Position numbers and translations under genes: made by a program
Part shown: positions 1 to 8,666 of the stretch, one piece after another
Position numbering within the stretch: the first letter of the stretch is position 1
Layout: every line of letters starts with the position of its first letter
Notes under the pieces: generated by a model
The model's database searches: none
Told to the model about the DNA's origin: nothing
The model's input: only the letters and a program-made list of their open reading frames with translations
NCBI RefSeq assembly: GCF_015356765.1
Contig: NZ_WTCQ01000003.1
Span: forward strand, 124,001-188,000
Source: Candidatus Clavichlamydia salmonicola
GTDB lineage: Bacteria; Chlamydiota; Chlamydiia; Chlamydiales; Chlamydiaceae
Direction of reading: 5' to 3'
Length of the DNA: 64,000 bases

Positions 1-8
1 TTTGCAAA

Positions 9-815
9 ATGGGTTTCAAGATAACTTCTTTAGAAAAAAATAACATAGCAATTAAGGAGGCCAAGCAGCTTCGAAAAGGATCTACCCAGGTTCAATCTAC
101 TTTATTTTTAATAGAGGGAAAGCGTGAAATTGAAAGAGCTTTTATTTCAGGCATTAAAATAAAAAATCTTTTTTTGAACCCTGAAAGTATTTTGACTATT
201 GAAGAAGAGAGATTAATAAAAATAATAGCTTCATCAGGAGCAGAAGTTCATTCTTGTTTGCCTAATTTATTTAAAGATATTTGTTATCAAGAAAGGCATT
301 CATCATTAGCTGCTGTAGCTTATTGTCACCATCGGAATTTAGAATCTATTCAAGTCGAGCCGGGGAAATTATATTTAATACTTGAATCAATAGAAAAACC
401 TGGAAATTTAGGGGCTATAATGCGATGTGCAGATGCTGGAGGAGTAGCAGCTGTATTCCTTTGTGATGGTGTTACAAATATTTATAATGCAAATGTAATA
501 AGAAATAGTTTAGGCGCGATATTTACAGTGCCACTTATTGAAACAAGCACCCAGCCCCTTTATAAAAAATGTAAGGAGGCAGGAGTTTCTATTTTTGCAG
601 CATCTCCAGGGGGAGAAAAAAAATATACACAATTAAGTATGCAAGGGTCAGTTGCTTTAGTATTTGGTTCTGAGCATAAGGGGCTTTCGCCTTTTTGTGT
701 TAAAGAAGCTACAGCTTCTTTAAGTATTCCTATGTATGGCACAGTAGATTCTTTAAATGTTGCCATGTCTGTAGGGATTGTTTTGTATGAAGCTTTGCGA
801 CAACGTTCTTTGTAA
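9..815 (+). CDS. SpoU/TrmH-family RNA 2'-O-methyltransferase
   Basis: Predicted SAM-dependent methyltransferase that methylates a ribose 2'-hydroxyl in rRNA or tRNA, in the cytoplasm. Residues 1-105 form the substrate-binding domain. The SPOUT catalytic domain follows, with the three family motifs: motif 1 around 126-139 (E..KPGNLGAIMR), motif 2 around 219-226 (FGSEHKGL) and motif 3 around 240-254 (IPM...SLNVAMS). The 268 aa length is normal for the family. The ATG lies only eight bases into the window, so an upstream start cannot be excluded. A pseudouridine synthase gene follows after 5 bp, which suggests an RNA-modification operon. It corresponds to the SpoU gene near gltT in C. trachomatis (CT403, from memory). 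The exact target nucleotide cannot be read from sequence. Confidence 0.88.
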   Translation: MGFKITSLEKNNIAIKEAKQLRKGSTQVQSTLFLIEGKREIERAFISGIKIKNLFLNPESILTIEEERLIKIIASSGAEVHSCLPNLFKDICYQERHSSLAAVAYCHHRNLESIQVEPGKLYLILESIEKPGNLGAIMRCADAGGVAAVFLCDGVTNIYNANVIRNSLGAIFTVPLIETSTQPLYKKCKEAGVSIFAASPGGEKKYTQLSMQGSVALVFGSEHKGLSPFCVKEATASLSIPMYGTVDSLNVAMSVGIVLYEALRQRSL

Positions 816-820
816 GCGAA

Positions 821-1519
821 ATGAATTTTTTATATAAAGATAATCATCTGATTGTTTGTAATAAGGCTAGTGGATGCCTTACTCAAACTAATGGCTTTGA
901 AAATTCTTTAGAATGTCAGGTAAGGCAGGCTATAAAAGACATAGAAAATAAGTCTGGGAATGTATTTATTCATGCCTTGCATCGTTTAGATAAGCCTGTT
1001 TCAGGCATTGTTGTATTTGCTAAAACAGGAAAAGCATTAACTCGCTTACAAGATTTTCAAAGGCAAGGCTTTTTTAAAAAAGTATATTTTGCTTGTGTAG
1101 AAGGGGATGTAGCTGTTGATCATGGTGTTTTAGAACATGAATTAATAAAGGAAGAATTTTTTTCACGCCAAGCAAAAAAGAATGAAAAAGGCCGATTATC
1201 TTATTTAGAATTTTTTGTTTTATGGCGTTCTGAGCATATTTCTTGTTTAAAAATCATTTTACATACAGGATTTTACCATCAAATACGACTGCAAATGCAT
1301 ATCATAGGGCATCCTATCATAGGAGATGCGAAATATGGAAATGATCAAATTTCTTCAAACATACTTTTGCATCATGGGCATTTTGAATGCCCTCATCCTA
1401 TTTCCAAAGAAATTTATACATTTGAAGCGCCTTTACCATCACAGTGGAGAAAATTTATTAATGACCGAAAGGTTTGGGTACTGAACAATTTTCAGAAGCA
1501 AGATTATTTTTCCATTTAA
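821..1519 (+). CDS. RluA-family pseudouridine synthase
   Basis: Converts specific uridines in rRNA or tRNA to pseudouridine. The catalytic signature HRLDKPVSG places the nucleophilic aspartate at residue 57. The C-terminal family motif HQIRLQMHIIGHPIIGD is also present. There is no N-terminal S4 domain, so it resembles the short RluA type (232 aa). It starts 5 bp after the SpoU-type methylase stop and is probably cotranscribed with it. The last 20 or so residues run past the normal end of the fold and overlap, tail to tail, the last 62 bp of the redoxin gene on the opposite strand. Target site unknown. Confidence 0.88.
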   Translation: MNFLYKDNHLIVCNKASGCLTQTNGFENSLECQVRQAIKDIENKSGNVFIHALHRLDKPVSGIVVFAKTGKALTRLQDFQRQGFFKKVYFACVEGDVAVDHGVLEHELIKEEFFSRQAKKNEKGRLSYLEFFVLWRSEHISCLKIILHTGFYHQIRLQMHIIGHPIIGDAKYGNDQISSNILLHHGHFECPHPISKEIYTFEAPLPSQWRKFINDRKVWVLNNFQKQDYFSI

Positions 1520-2051
1520 TAGAGCAACCAATAGGAGTTGTAAGAGGATTGTTAACAGTTTTTCCACTTAATACATCTCTTAATGCATCATTTAATTCAT
1601 AGCTAGAGATTCTGTCTGGAAATCGAGGAGAATCAACAGCTCGTCCTGAGTAAACTAATTCTCTTTTTTGATTAAAAAGGAAATAGTGAGGTGTTACTAA
1701 AGCGCAATAATTTAATGCGGTTTCTTGCGTTTCATCCCTTAAATATACCCAAGGAAAGTTTTCTGTATTATTACGTTCTATCATTTTTTCAAATGAATCA
1801 GAAGGATAAGTAGAGGCATCATTAGAGTTAATGCCAATAAATGTAGTGGTCTCTCTAAATTCAGCAACAGTTTCTCGTAAAGAAGGCTCAGAGGCTATAA
1901 CGTAGGGACAGTGATTACAGGTAAAAAAAATAACAAGAGCAGCAGAATTTTTAAATTGTTCTGGTGAACATAATACATTATGGACAGAAGGAAGTGAAAA
2001 ATGGATTAAAGGATGGTTTAAAGGCAGTTGTTTTATAGAATTTTGAAGCAT
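1458..2051 (-). CDS. Thioredoxin-fold redoxin (TlpA/peroxiredoxin-like)
   Basis: A 197 aa thioredoxin-fold protein of the cytosolic redoxin type often found as a single gene in bacteria. A CxxC pair (CNHC, residues 45-48) follows the first core strand, and a cis-proline-type TP sits in VTPHYFLF. Together these support a thiol oxidoreductase or peroxidase-like role. No signal peptide or membrane segment is seen, so it is probably cytoplasmic. The substrate is unknown. The gene converges on the pseudouridine synthase gene and shares 62 bp with it. A possible promoter lies about 60 bp upstream. Confidence 0.8.
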   Translation of the reverse strand: MLQNSIKQLPLNHPLIHFSLPSVHNVLCSPEQFKNSAALVIFFTCNHCPYVIASEPSLRETVAEFRETTTFIGINSNDASTYPSDSFEKMIERNNTENFPWVYLRDETQETALNYCALVTPHYFLFNQKRELVYSGRAVDSPRFPDRISSYELNDALRDVLSGKTVNNPLTTPIGCSIKWKNNLASENCSVPKPFGH

Positions 2052-2475
2052 AATAACCTTTATAAAGAGAGAGAAATAATACTAGATAGAGTTGTGTGCA
2101 AAGGCTTTTTTGTCAAAGGCTAAAAAAAAATTGCAACTTGCTTTTTAATTTTTTCTTGATAAGAATGTACTCTTTACATCTGAATTAAAAATTAATTTAT
2201 TTTTTTATTAATTATAATTTGTTACGCAATCAAGATGGATATAAAAAATTTAATTATCGTTTTTATTAATTCATTTTTGTAAGTAAAAAAGATATGAAAA
2301 AGTGAATAATTGGGTCTCAAATAAAGCTTAGGATTTAATCATAATAACTGATGCTTAAATAGTAATGGTTAAATTAAAAAAATAAAAAATTTATTTTTTA
2401 AAATGTATATTGAATAAAAATTATTCTTATAAATGGCTTAAACTATGTATGTAACACAAAATAGGAGAAAGATTT
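2052..2475. other. AT-rich divergent intergenic region
   Basis: These 424 bp separate the divergently transcribed redoxin and symporter genes, so they must hold both promoters. Apart from the TTGACA noted on the minus strand, I see only long A/T tracts. No open frame with a ribosome site, tRNA, repeat or strong hairpin stands out. A ribosome-binding site AGGAG lies just before the symporter ATG. Confidence 0.5.
2080..2116 (-). promoter_or_regulatory. Possible promoter of the redoxin gene
   Basis: Reading the minus strand, a perfect TTGACA lies at 2116-2111, about 60 bp before the redoxin ATG at 2051. No strong -10 box sits at 17 bp. Only weak AT-rich candidates follow, so this is tentative. 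Confidence 0.28.
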
Positions 2476-3708
2476 ATGAAATTATGGAAACAGATGTTGA
2501 TAGGTCTGAGTGCTGGGATGTTGGCAGGTTTGATATTAGGAGAACGTGCTACCATTTTAAAGCCTTTAGGGACAATTTTTCTTAATTTATTAGGTATGGT
2601 TGTAGGGTTATTAGTTTTTGCTTCCATTACAGTAGCTATTACTTCTGTAAAGGATGTTAAAAAATTGGGAAGAATAGGCTCTAAAACAATTTTAATGTAT
2701 CTTCTAACAACAGTAGCAGCCATTTGTTTTGGTTTATTATTAGGTAAAATTTTCCATCCTGGATCGGGGTTGTCTTTAGATCCTGGAAAATCTTTTCAAT
2801 TAGATGAAGTGGTTACAGGTTTTTCTGGAATAGGGATGATGGTTCTGGAACTTATTCCAGCGAATCCTTTTGTATCATTTGTACAAGGCAATGTTTTACA
2901 AATTATTGTTTTTGCTTTTTTTCTAGGTTTTTCTATTCGACTAGCAGGATCTAAAGGAAAGCCTGTGTTACATTTTTTTGAAGGTTTATCAACTATATTA
3001 TTAAAAATGACAGATATGGTGATGTGCACTGCTCCTTATGGTGTCTTTGGAATTATGGCATGGGTGACAGGTACTTTTGGAGTATCTGCTTTTGCTCCAT
3101 TAGCAACATTTTTAGGCGTATATTTGCTTGCATGTATTTTGCATATTATTATTATATTTTTCTTTATTATTAGATGCATGACTAAATTAAAAATAAGTGT
3201 ATTTTTTAAAGGTTTTAAAGAAGCTTTAGCATTAGCTGCTTCTGCAGTTAGTAGTTCAGCGACCTTACCTATTTCACTAAAATGTGTTAGAAACCTTGGT
3301 GTTTCTGCTGATGTGGCTAATTTAGTGCTACCATTAGGTGCAACAGTAAACATGAATGGAACAGCAATTTTCCAAGGATTAGCAGCAATTTTTGTTTCTC
3401 AAGCATATGGCATTCAACTAGATTTTATGGCGCTTTTGTCTATTGTTGTTACAGCTACACTATCAGCGATAGGAACAGCTGGAATTCCAGGAGCAGGTAT
3501 TGTTACATTATCTTTAGTGTTATCTGCTGTAGGGTTACCATTAGAGGGAGTAGCGTTATTAGCTGGTATTGATAGGTTCCGAGATATTATTAGTACAACT
3601 GTTAATATTATGGGAGACGCAATTGTAGCTTTATATGTCGCTAAAAGCGAAAATGAATTAGATGAGAAGCAATACTATAGTGAGCTCTCTATTACTGATT
3701 CTATATAA
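2476..3708 (+). CDS. gltT: Dicarboxylate/amino acid:cation symporter (GltT type)
   Basis: A 410 aa inner-membrane transporter of the DAACS family, importing glutamate or a related dicarboxylic amino acid with Na+ or H+. The family signatures are clear: the serine-rich reentrant loop (SSSATLP, about residues 259-265), the NMNGTA segment of TM7, the second hairpin loop AGIPGAG, and the TM8 aspartate/arginine region (DRFRDI) followed by NIMGDA. Hydrophobic segments cover most of the length. AGGAG lies just upstream of the start. The E2 gene begins 10 bp after the stop, as in the CT401-CT400 pair of C. trachomatis. Import of host amino acids fits an intracellular lifestyle. Substrate and coupling ion are inferred from the family. 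Confidence 0.9.
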   Translation: MKLWKQMLIGLSAGMLAGLILGERATILKPLGTIFLNLLGMVVGLLVFASITVAITSVKDVKKLGRIGSKTILMYLLTTVAAICFGLLLGKIFHPGSGLSLDPGKSFQLDEVVTGFSGIGMMVLELIPANPFVSFVQGNVLQIIVFAFFLGFSIRLAGSKGKPVLHFFEGLSTILLKMTDMVMCTAPYGVFGIMAWVTGTFGVSAFAPLATFLGVYLLACILHIIIIFFFIIRCMTKLKISVFFKGFKEALALAASAVSSSATLPISLKCVRNLGVSADVANLVLPLGATVNMNGTAIFQGLAAIFVSQAYGIQLDFMALLSIVVTATLSAIGTAGIPGAGIVTLSLVLSAVGLPLEGVALLAGIDRFRDIISTTVNIMGDAIVALYVAKSENELDEKQYYSELSITDSI

Positions 3709-3718
3709 TAAAGGTAAT

Positions 3719-4936
3719 ATGAATATATCAAACATTTTTGAATTACGATTTCCTAAAATTGGAGAAACTTCTTCAGGAGGATTGATCATTCAATGGTTAA
3801 AGAAAGAGGGAGAAAGTGTTCTTGTTGATGAAGCACTTTTAGAAGTTTCTACAGATAAGGTAGTCACAGAAATTTCTTCTCCTGTTTCGGGGGTTTTACA
3901 TGCTATTTTAATTCCTGTTGGAGAAGAGGCAGAACCAAATAGTTTATTGGCTACTATTTTGTTAAGTGCAAAGAATGAAGAAAAAGAATCTGTAGTTGAA
4001 AAAGTTAAAAAAAATATCATTGTTGACATTGAAGAAATTGTTCAACAAGGAGAGCCATCATCATTTTTATCTCCTGTAGTAATGGAATTTGCTAATGTTA
4101 ATGGTATAAATTTAGAAACTTTACAAAAGATACCAGGTACTGGTAATCAAGGTCGTGTGACCAAAAAAGATGTACAGAATTTTCTTAATCAAAAATTAAT
4201 ACAAAAAACTTGTTCTCAAAAAGGTTTAGCTAATCGTGAAGAAGAGACTCCTATAAGTGGTCGAAGACTGTTATTGGCAAATGAATTTTCAAAAAGTCTT
4301 ACTATTCCAACTGTTTACTTAATTAGTGAGATGAATCTGTCTTCACTCATGCAAAAGATTCAAGAAAATAAAAATGATTTCTATAATGTACATGGCATTA
4401 AGTTAACGCCAACAGCGTTTTTTTTTAAAGCAGTTGCGCAAGCTATCCAGGCATTTCCATTATTAAATGCAGAATGGAAAAAGCAAAGCATTATAGTCAA
4501 AAAACAAATTAATATAGGTTTTGCTGTAGATTTAGATTATCAAGGCATCATATTGCCAGTGATAAAGGATTGTGGTAATAAGAGTATTATGATGCTAATT
4601 AAGGAAATATTTAGGCTAGGAAATGCAGCAAAAAATCAAACTATAGACCGAGAAGATTTAGTTGGGGCTACACTTTCTGTAACAAATGTTGGGATAGGAG
4701 GTGCTTGTATTGGATTACCTCTTGTTTCAGAAGGACAAGCTCTCATGGTTGCTGTAGGTAGCATTAAGAATAAAGTTTATATAAATCAGTCTAAAGAGAT
4801 TGTTGTAGGAGAAATGCTATCTATTACAGCTGCTTTTGATCACAGAGTGGTGGATGGTCTTTATGTAAGTCATTTTCTCAAAGTTATTCAAAAATATCTA
4901 GAAGAAGAAGCTTTTCAAGATTCAATTTTTATATAA
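3719..4936 (+). CDS. Dihydrolipoamide acyltransferase (E2) of a 2-oxo acid dehydrogenase complex
   Basis: The E2 core enzyme moves an acyl group from lipoate to CoA. The domains read in order. An N-terminal lipoyl domain spans about residues 6-85, with the lipoylated lysine at 47 in STDKVVTE. A peripheral subunit-binding domain lies around 125-165 (SPVVMEFA to GRVTKKDV). The C-terminal catalytic domain carries the DHRVVDG active-site motif. The chosen ATG at 3719 has AAAGG upstream and puts the lipoyl domain at the N-terminus; an earlier in-frame ATG at 3662 lies inside gltT. No E1 or E3 gene is adjacent. The complex (pyruvate, 2-oxoglutarate or branched-chain) cannot be decided. Confidence 0.87.
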   Translation: MNISNIFELRFPKIGETSSGGLIIQWLKKEGESVLVDEALLEVSTDKVVTEISSPVSGVLHAILIPVGEEAEPNSLLATILLSAKNEEKESVVEKVKKNIIVDIEEIVQQGEPSSFLSPVVMEFANVNGINLETLQKIPGTGNQGRVTKKDVQNFLNQKLIQKTCSQKGLANREEETPISGRRLLLANEFSKSLTIPTVYLISEMNLSSLMQKIQENKNDFYNVHGIKLTPTAFFFKAVAQAIQAFPLLNAEWKKQSIIVKKQINIGFAVDLDYQGIILPVIKDCGNKSIMMLIKEIFRLGNAAKNQTIDREDLVGATLSVTNVGIGGACIGLPLVSEGQALMVAVGSIKNKVYINQSKEIVVGEMLSITAAFDHRVVDGLYVSHFLKVIQKYLEEEAFQDSIFI

Positions 4937-4984
4937 TTAGTTTAAAAATAAAATAATGAAAAACTGATGTTATTTTAATTATGA

Positions 4985-5380
4985 AAAAAAAAGAGGAAGA
5001 GAGAGTAAGCCGGATTCTGTTTTACGATACACATGTTATCAGTAAAGACAATCATTCCTCTAGGGGAAGTGTTACCACTTCCCTCAAGCGATTTAAAGAA
5101 AGTGTTTATTTAAAAAAATAAACTTGCGGAGTACAAAAAACTTTCTTTTTCTTGCTTCGGATAGGGTTTACATTGGTCTGAGTCTCCTCAGATCCACTCA
5201 TCTCTTAAAGAGAGATTTTCAGCCTGTCTTAGCTTTTATAAGGAAGCTAAGCGGAATATTTGCTGTTGCACTTTCCGTAACCTTACGATCCCCGGGATTT
5301 CTCCGGTATCCTCTCCTGTGAAGTCCGGACTTTCCTCTCCCATTGATCATGGCAGCGATTGTCTTTCTCTTCCTCAAACT
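4985..5380 (-). ncRNA. rnpB: RNase P RNA
   Basis: The catalytic RNA that matures tRNA 5' ends. On the minus strand the universally conserved GAGGAAAGTCC lies at 5337-5327 near the 5' end, and AGAATCCGGCTTA at 5018-5006 near the 3' end. The terminal P1 helix can be drawn between GAGGAAGAG at 5375-5367 and its complement at 5001-4993. The 3' end runs into a T tract (4990-4984), which can serve as the terminator. The length of about 395 nt fits a bacterial A-type molecule. The ends are estimated to within about 10 nt. It begins only a few bases after the stop of the zinc-ribbon gene on the same strand. Confidence 0.92.
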
Positions 5381-5385
5381 TTAGA

Positions 5386-6174
5386 TTATGTACTCATTGA
5401 GGACCGGCGACGTCGTCGTTTTGGTCCAATAGTATCAGAATCAAGATTAGCTCCTTCAGAGTTATCTTGCCAATACAGTATGCGAGAACAATGTTCACAA
5501 AAAACTAAACGATTGCGTTTGCGTATAAGATTTTCATGTTGGGGAGTTAAAACAATATGGCATCCACTACAAACACGATTTTCTATAGGTACAACAATAC
5601 GATCTTTTTTGTTTTTTAAAAGCCTTTCATAAATTTTAAAAAAATCTTGATCAACATTTTCGACAGCTTCTTGACGTGTGCTAAGAAGAACACGACCTTC
5701 TTCATTAATTTTACGAATGCTTTCTTCTATATCTTTTTCTAAAGAAGTACTATTTTCTTCTGTGCTATTTAAATTTTCTTTTAAAGAAACAATTAGATCT
5801 TCTTCACCTACTAATTTATCCATTAAATCGCTGAGACGATGTTCTAGAGCGCGACGTTCTTTTCCAGCTAGTGACATTTCTTGGGTTAAAGCGTTGAATT
5901 CATCCATTTTCTTAACAGAAGCTTGCTGAGATTCTAGGTGTAAAATCCTTTCTTCACTTGCTTTGATTTGATTTTCACCCTCTTGGATTTCTTCTTTTAA
6001 TTCAGCTAATTCAGTCTCTTTATTTTGAACTTTTTCTCGAATATCTGATTTCAATAATCGAATTTTTTCTAACTCTTTTTGATGCTCGCGTTTTACTTTC
6101 ATCAAACAAATCATTTTGATATCGAGTTCTTGAATGCCTAAAATGGCTTGAAAAGAATCCTGCATAAACTCCAT
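5386..6174 (-). CDS. Coiled-coil C4 zinc-ribbon protein (CT398 homologue)
   Basis: A 262 aa protein. Residues 15 to about 175 form long heptad-rich coiled coil, followed by a zinc ribbon with two CxxC knuckles (CSGC and CEHC) about 20 residues apart. This is the architecture of the DUF164/zf-C4 family. The C. trachomatis homologue CT398 is reported to contact the sigma-54 factor and parts of the type III secretion apparatus, so a scaffold role is plausible. That is knowledge of the family, not shown here. The tail is basic (KRRRRR). The stop is six bases from the start of rnpB. A second ATG at 6165 is an alternative start. Confidence 0.83.
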   Translation of the reverse strand: MEFMQDSFQAILGIQELDIKMICLMKVKREHQKELEKIRLLKSDIREKVQNKETELAELKEEIQEGENQIKASEERILHLESQQASVKKMDEFNALTQEMSLAGKERRALEHRLSDLMDKLVGEEDLIVSLKENLNSTEENSTSLEKDIEESIRKINEEGRVLLSTRQEAVENVDQDFFKIYERLLKNKKDRIVVPIENRVCSGCHIVLTPQHENLIRKRNRLVFCEHCSRILYWQDNSEGANLDSDTIGPKRRRRRSSMST

Positions 6175-6221
6175 TCCCTAGCGGATAAAAACAGATAAAA
6201 ATATTTTTTTTGATTTAACTT

Positions 6222-6252
6222 ATTGTATGAGAGGTAATTCTAATTTTATCAA
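6222..6252 (-). promoter_or_regulatory. Candidate promoter of the zinc-ribbon gene
   Basis: The minus strand shows TTGATA at 6252-6247 and TACAAT at 6227-6222 with a 19 bp spacer, about 50 bp before the ATG. The spacer is longer than ideal. Confidence 0.35.
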
Positions 6253-6498
6253 TCAGACCCTTTGAAAGGAAAATTACAAATCTACATAACCTATTCAATA
6301 GGAAAATAAGTTAATCAGACCACATGCTAAATGATTTTAAGTAAGAAGTAAAGCTGAAGAGATTACTCCTATAGGAAATTTGTAAAATTTCAAAAAAAAA
6401 TGTAGTGAGAGAGGTTCTTTTTAATAAAAAACTCATGAAATATGCTTGCTTAGTTTGTAAAAGAGGGGCTAAAATTCAGATTTAGTGGCTATTTTTCC

Positions 6499-6527
6499 TT
6501 GTTATTACAAAATTTTTAATCTAAAAT
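6499..6527 (+). promoter_or_regulatory. Candidate sigma-66/sigma-70 type promoter of glyA
   Basis: TTGTTA (6499-6504) and TAAAAT (6522-6527) are separated by exactly 17 bp. The predicted transcript starts near 6534, about 30 nt before the glyA start. Confidence 0.5.
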
Positions 6528-6564
6528 TTTTCTTAATAGGAAAAAACTAAATACTGAGGTGCTA

Positions 6565-8067
6565 ATGACAATGGTGAGTGATAATATAAGCGAAGAATGC
6601 GCCATATATAAAACTAAAACTAAAAAAAATTTAGCTGCAGCTGCATATGCGGCTTCTTTAGCCTACTTATCGCAAGCATATCCATCTGTAGGTTCTAAAA
6701 TTATACAAGAGCTAAAAGATCAAAGAACTCACTTAAAGCTGATTCCTTCAGAAAATTATTCATCTTACGCTGTCCAATTAGCTATGGGTAATTGGCTTTC
6801 AGATAAATATTGCGAAGGTTATGCATTTAATCGATTTTATGGTGGATGTGGGAATATTGATGCCATTGAATGGGAAGCGGAAGAATCATTGAAAGAACTT
6901 TTTGGAGCAGAGCATGCAAATATACAAGCTCATTCTGGGTGTGACGCTAATTTATTAGCCATATCTATTATTTTATCTAAAAAAGTACAAGATCCATTCC
7001 TTTTTGAAATGGGAGCTAAGGGTATCAATAGTTTATCAGAATCTCAGTGTGAAGAATTACGCCTTCGTTGGACAGGTCAAAGTTGTTTAGGTATGAATAT
7101 GACTGCAGGAGGTCATTTGACCCATGGAGGAGTCAGATTAAGTTTAGTTAGTCGTATTTTAAGAACATTTACTTATGGTTGTAATCTTTCTACAGGATAC
7201 ATAGATTATGATGAAATAGCTTCAAAAGCAAAAAAACTTAAACCTTTAATTATAATTGGAGGTTATTCTGCTTATCCTCGTCGTATAGATTTTGCTAAAA
7301 TGAAACAGATAGCAGAAGATAATGGAGCTGTTTTAATGGCGGATATGGCTCATTTTGCAGGATTAGTCGCAGGTAAAGTATTTCAAGGGAATGAAAATCC
7401 TGTACCATTTGCAGATGTAGTAACTTCTACAACGCATAAAACATTAAGAGGTCCTCGTGGAGGAATGCTTCTTTGTAAAAAAGAATATGCTGAATGGGCG
7501 AATAAAAGTTGTCCATTGGTATGGGGAGGTCCTTTACCACATGTTATGGCTGCAAAGTTAATTTGCTTTAAAGAAGCAGCAGCTTATTCTTTTCAAAATT
7601 ATGCTTATAAAATTGTAGAAAATGCAAAAGCGTTAGCTGAAAGGTTAAAAATGCATGGGATGCCTCTAGTAACAAATGGTACAGATAATCATTTGATTTT
7701 GGTAGATGTGTCTTCTTTGGGTTTGACTGGAAAGGCAGCGCAGGTCATACTGCAGCAGGCTGGAATTGTTGTGAATGCAAATACATTGCCAAAAGATCCA
7801 CCATTAGGATGGGTTACTTCAGGAATTCGTATAGGCACCCCTGCTTTAACAACTCTGGGTATGGGAATAGATGAAATGAATGAAGTAGCAGATATTATAT
7901 TTAAAATTTTATCTGAAACACAAATGGTAACAGAAGTTTCTGGAAAAAAGGAACCAAAGATTGCTAATGAAAAGATCCTAAAAGAAGCTAAAAGTAGAAT
8001 CAAGGCTTTATTAAAAAAGCATCCTTTATATCCTGAGATTGATTTGACAGAGTTAAGTCCTAGCTAA
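6565..8067 (+). CDS. glyA: Serine hydroxymethyltransferase
   Basis: PLP enzyme interconverting serine and glycine and supplying one-carbon units to folate. The PLP-lysine motif reads [13 protein letters not shown]. The protein is about 500 aa, longer than the usual 420 or so, because of an N-terminal extension and an insertion of roughly 40 residues after the SGCDANL region. I recall the same long form in Chlamydia. The ATG at 6565 follows GAGG by 5 nt; GTG 6559 and ATG 6571 are alternatives. clpP begins 14 bp downstream and dapF follows, matching the CT432-CT430 order. The C. pneumoniae enzyme has also been shown to racemise alanine, a possible D-Ala source. Confidence 0.94.
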   Translation: MTMVSDNISEECAIYKTKTKKNLAAAAYAASLAYLSQAYPSVGSKIIQELKDQRTHLKLIPSENYSSYAVQLAMGNWLSDKYCEGYAFNRFYGGCGNIDAIEWEAEESLKELFGAEHANIQAHSGCDANLLAISIILSKKVQDPFLFEMGAKGINSLSESQCEELRLRWTGQSCLGMNMTAGGHLTHGGVRLSLVSRILRTFTYGCNLSTGYIDYDEIASKAKKLKPLIIIGGYSAYPRRIDFAKMKQIAEDNGAVLMADMAHFAGLVAGKVFQGNENPVPFADVVTSTTHKTLRGPRGGMLLCKKEYAEWANKSCPLVWGGPLPHVMAAKLICFKEAAAYSFQNYAYKIVENAKALAERLKMHGMPLVTNGTDNHLILVDVSSLGLTGKAAQVILQQAGIVVNANTLPKDPPLGWVTSGIRIGTPALTTLGMGIDEMNEVADIIFKILSETQMVTEVSGKKEPKIANEKILKEAKSRIKALLKKHPLYPEIDLTELSPS

Positions 8068-8081
8068 GGAGGAATTTATAC

Positions 8082-8666
8082 ATGGCAAATAGAGAAGATA
8101 ACTTTCGTAGTTTAAAAGATACTATAGAATCTGTAATTTTGGATTCTCGGCGAATCTTTTTTTCAGAGGCTGTTGATGCAAGAAGTGCTGCTGATGCTAT
8201 TCGTAAATTATGGTACTTAGAGTTAACGAATCCAGGAAAGCCAATCATTTTTGTTATTAATAGTCCTGGAGGATCAGTGGATGCAGGTTTTGCTGTATGG
8301 GATCAAGTGAAATTAATGACATCTCCTGTTTATACAGTTATTACTGGCTTGGCTGCTTCTATGGGTTCTGTTTTAAGTTTATGTGCAGTAAAAGGTAGAA
8401 GATATGCTACTCCTAATGCAAGGATTATGATCCATCAACCATCTATAGGTGGTATCATACAAGGGCAAGCAACAGATTTAAATATTCAAGCTAAAGAAAT
8501 TGCTAAGACAAAAGAGCGATTAGTAAATTTATATGTAGAACATAGTGGTCAACCACGTGAAGAAATAGAAAAAGCTATTGATCGTGATACATGGATGAGT
8601 GCAGATGAGGCCAAGAATTTTGGCTTATTAGATGGTGTTCTATTTTCTTTTAATGATTTAATATGA
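8082..8666 (+). CDS. clpP: ATP-dependent Clp protease proteolytic subunit
   Basis: Serine peptidase subunit that assembles into the ClpP barrel and degrades proteins delivered by ClpX or ClpC in the cytoplasm. The catalytic triad is visible: Ser93 in AASMGS, His118 in MIHQP and Asp169 in DRDTW. The 194 aa length is standard. AGGAGG stands before the ATG. The stop overlaps the dapF start by 4 bp, so translation is probably coupled. Chlamydiae carry two ClpP paralogues. The order glyA-clpP-dapF matches CT432-CT430, which I recall annotated as one of the two ClpP genes of C. trachomatis. Confidence 0.94.
   Translation: MANREDNFRSLKDTIESVILDSRRIFFSEAVDARSAADAIRKLWYLELTNPGKPIIFVINSPGGSVDAGFAVWDQVKLMTSPVYTVITGLAASMGSVLSLCAVKGRRYATPNARIMIHQPSIGGIIQGQATDLNIQAKEIAKTKERLVNLYVEHSGQPREEIEKAIDRDTWMSADEAKNFGLLDGVLFSFNDLI

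Larger units (their letters stand above)
6175..6558. other. Divergent intergenic region, zinc-ribbon gene and glyA
   Basis: About 390 bp between two divergent genes. It contains a candidate promoter at each end. A nine-base word AATCAGACC occurs twice (6251-6259 and 6314-6322), and there is a short palindrome CCTATTCAATAGG. I find no gene or RNA here. Confidence 0.45.

Noticed and set aside
2101-2140. Possible sigma-54 site (GG and GC near a TTGCA)
   Set aside because: The GG to GC distance is 13 nt instead of 10; not credible.
3662-3718. Earlier in-frame ATG for the E2 gene
   Set aside because: It lies inside gltT and would add 19 residues before the lipoyl domain; ATG 3719 has its own ribosome site.
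5124-5632. Two plus-strand open frames (5124-5321 and 5318-5632)
   Set aside because: They lie antisense to RNase P RNA and the zinc-ribbon gene; no ribosome site or known protein resemblance.
6435-6485. Sixteen-codon frame starting MKYACLVCKRG before glyA
   Set aside because: Very short, no good ribosome site, and the region looks like the glyA promoter.
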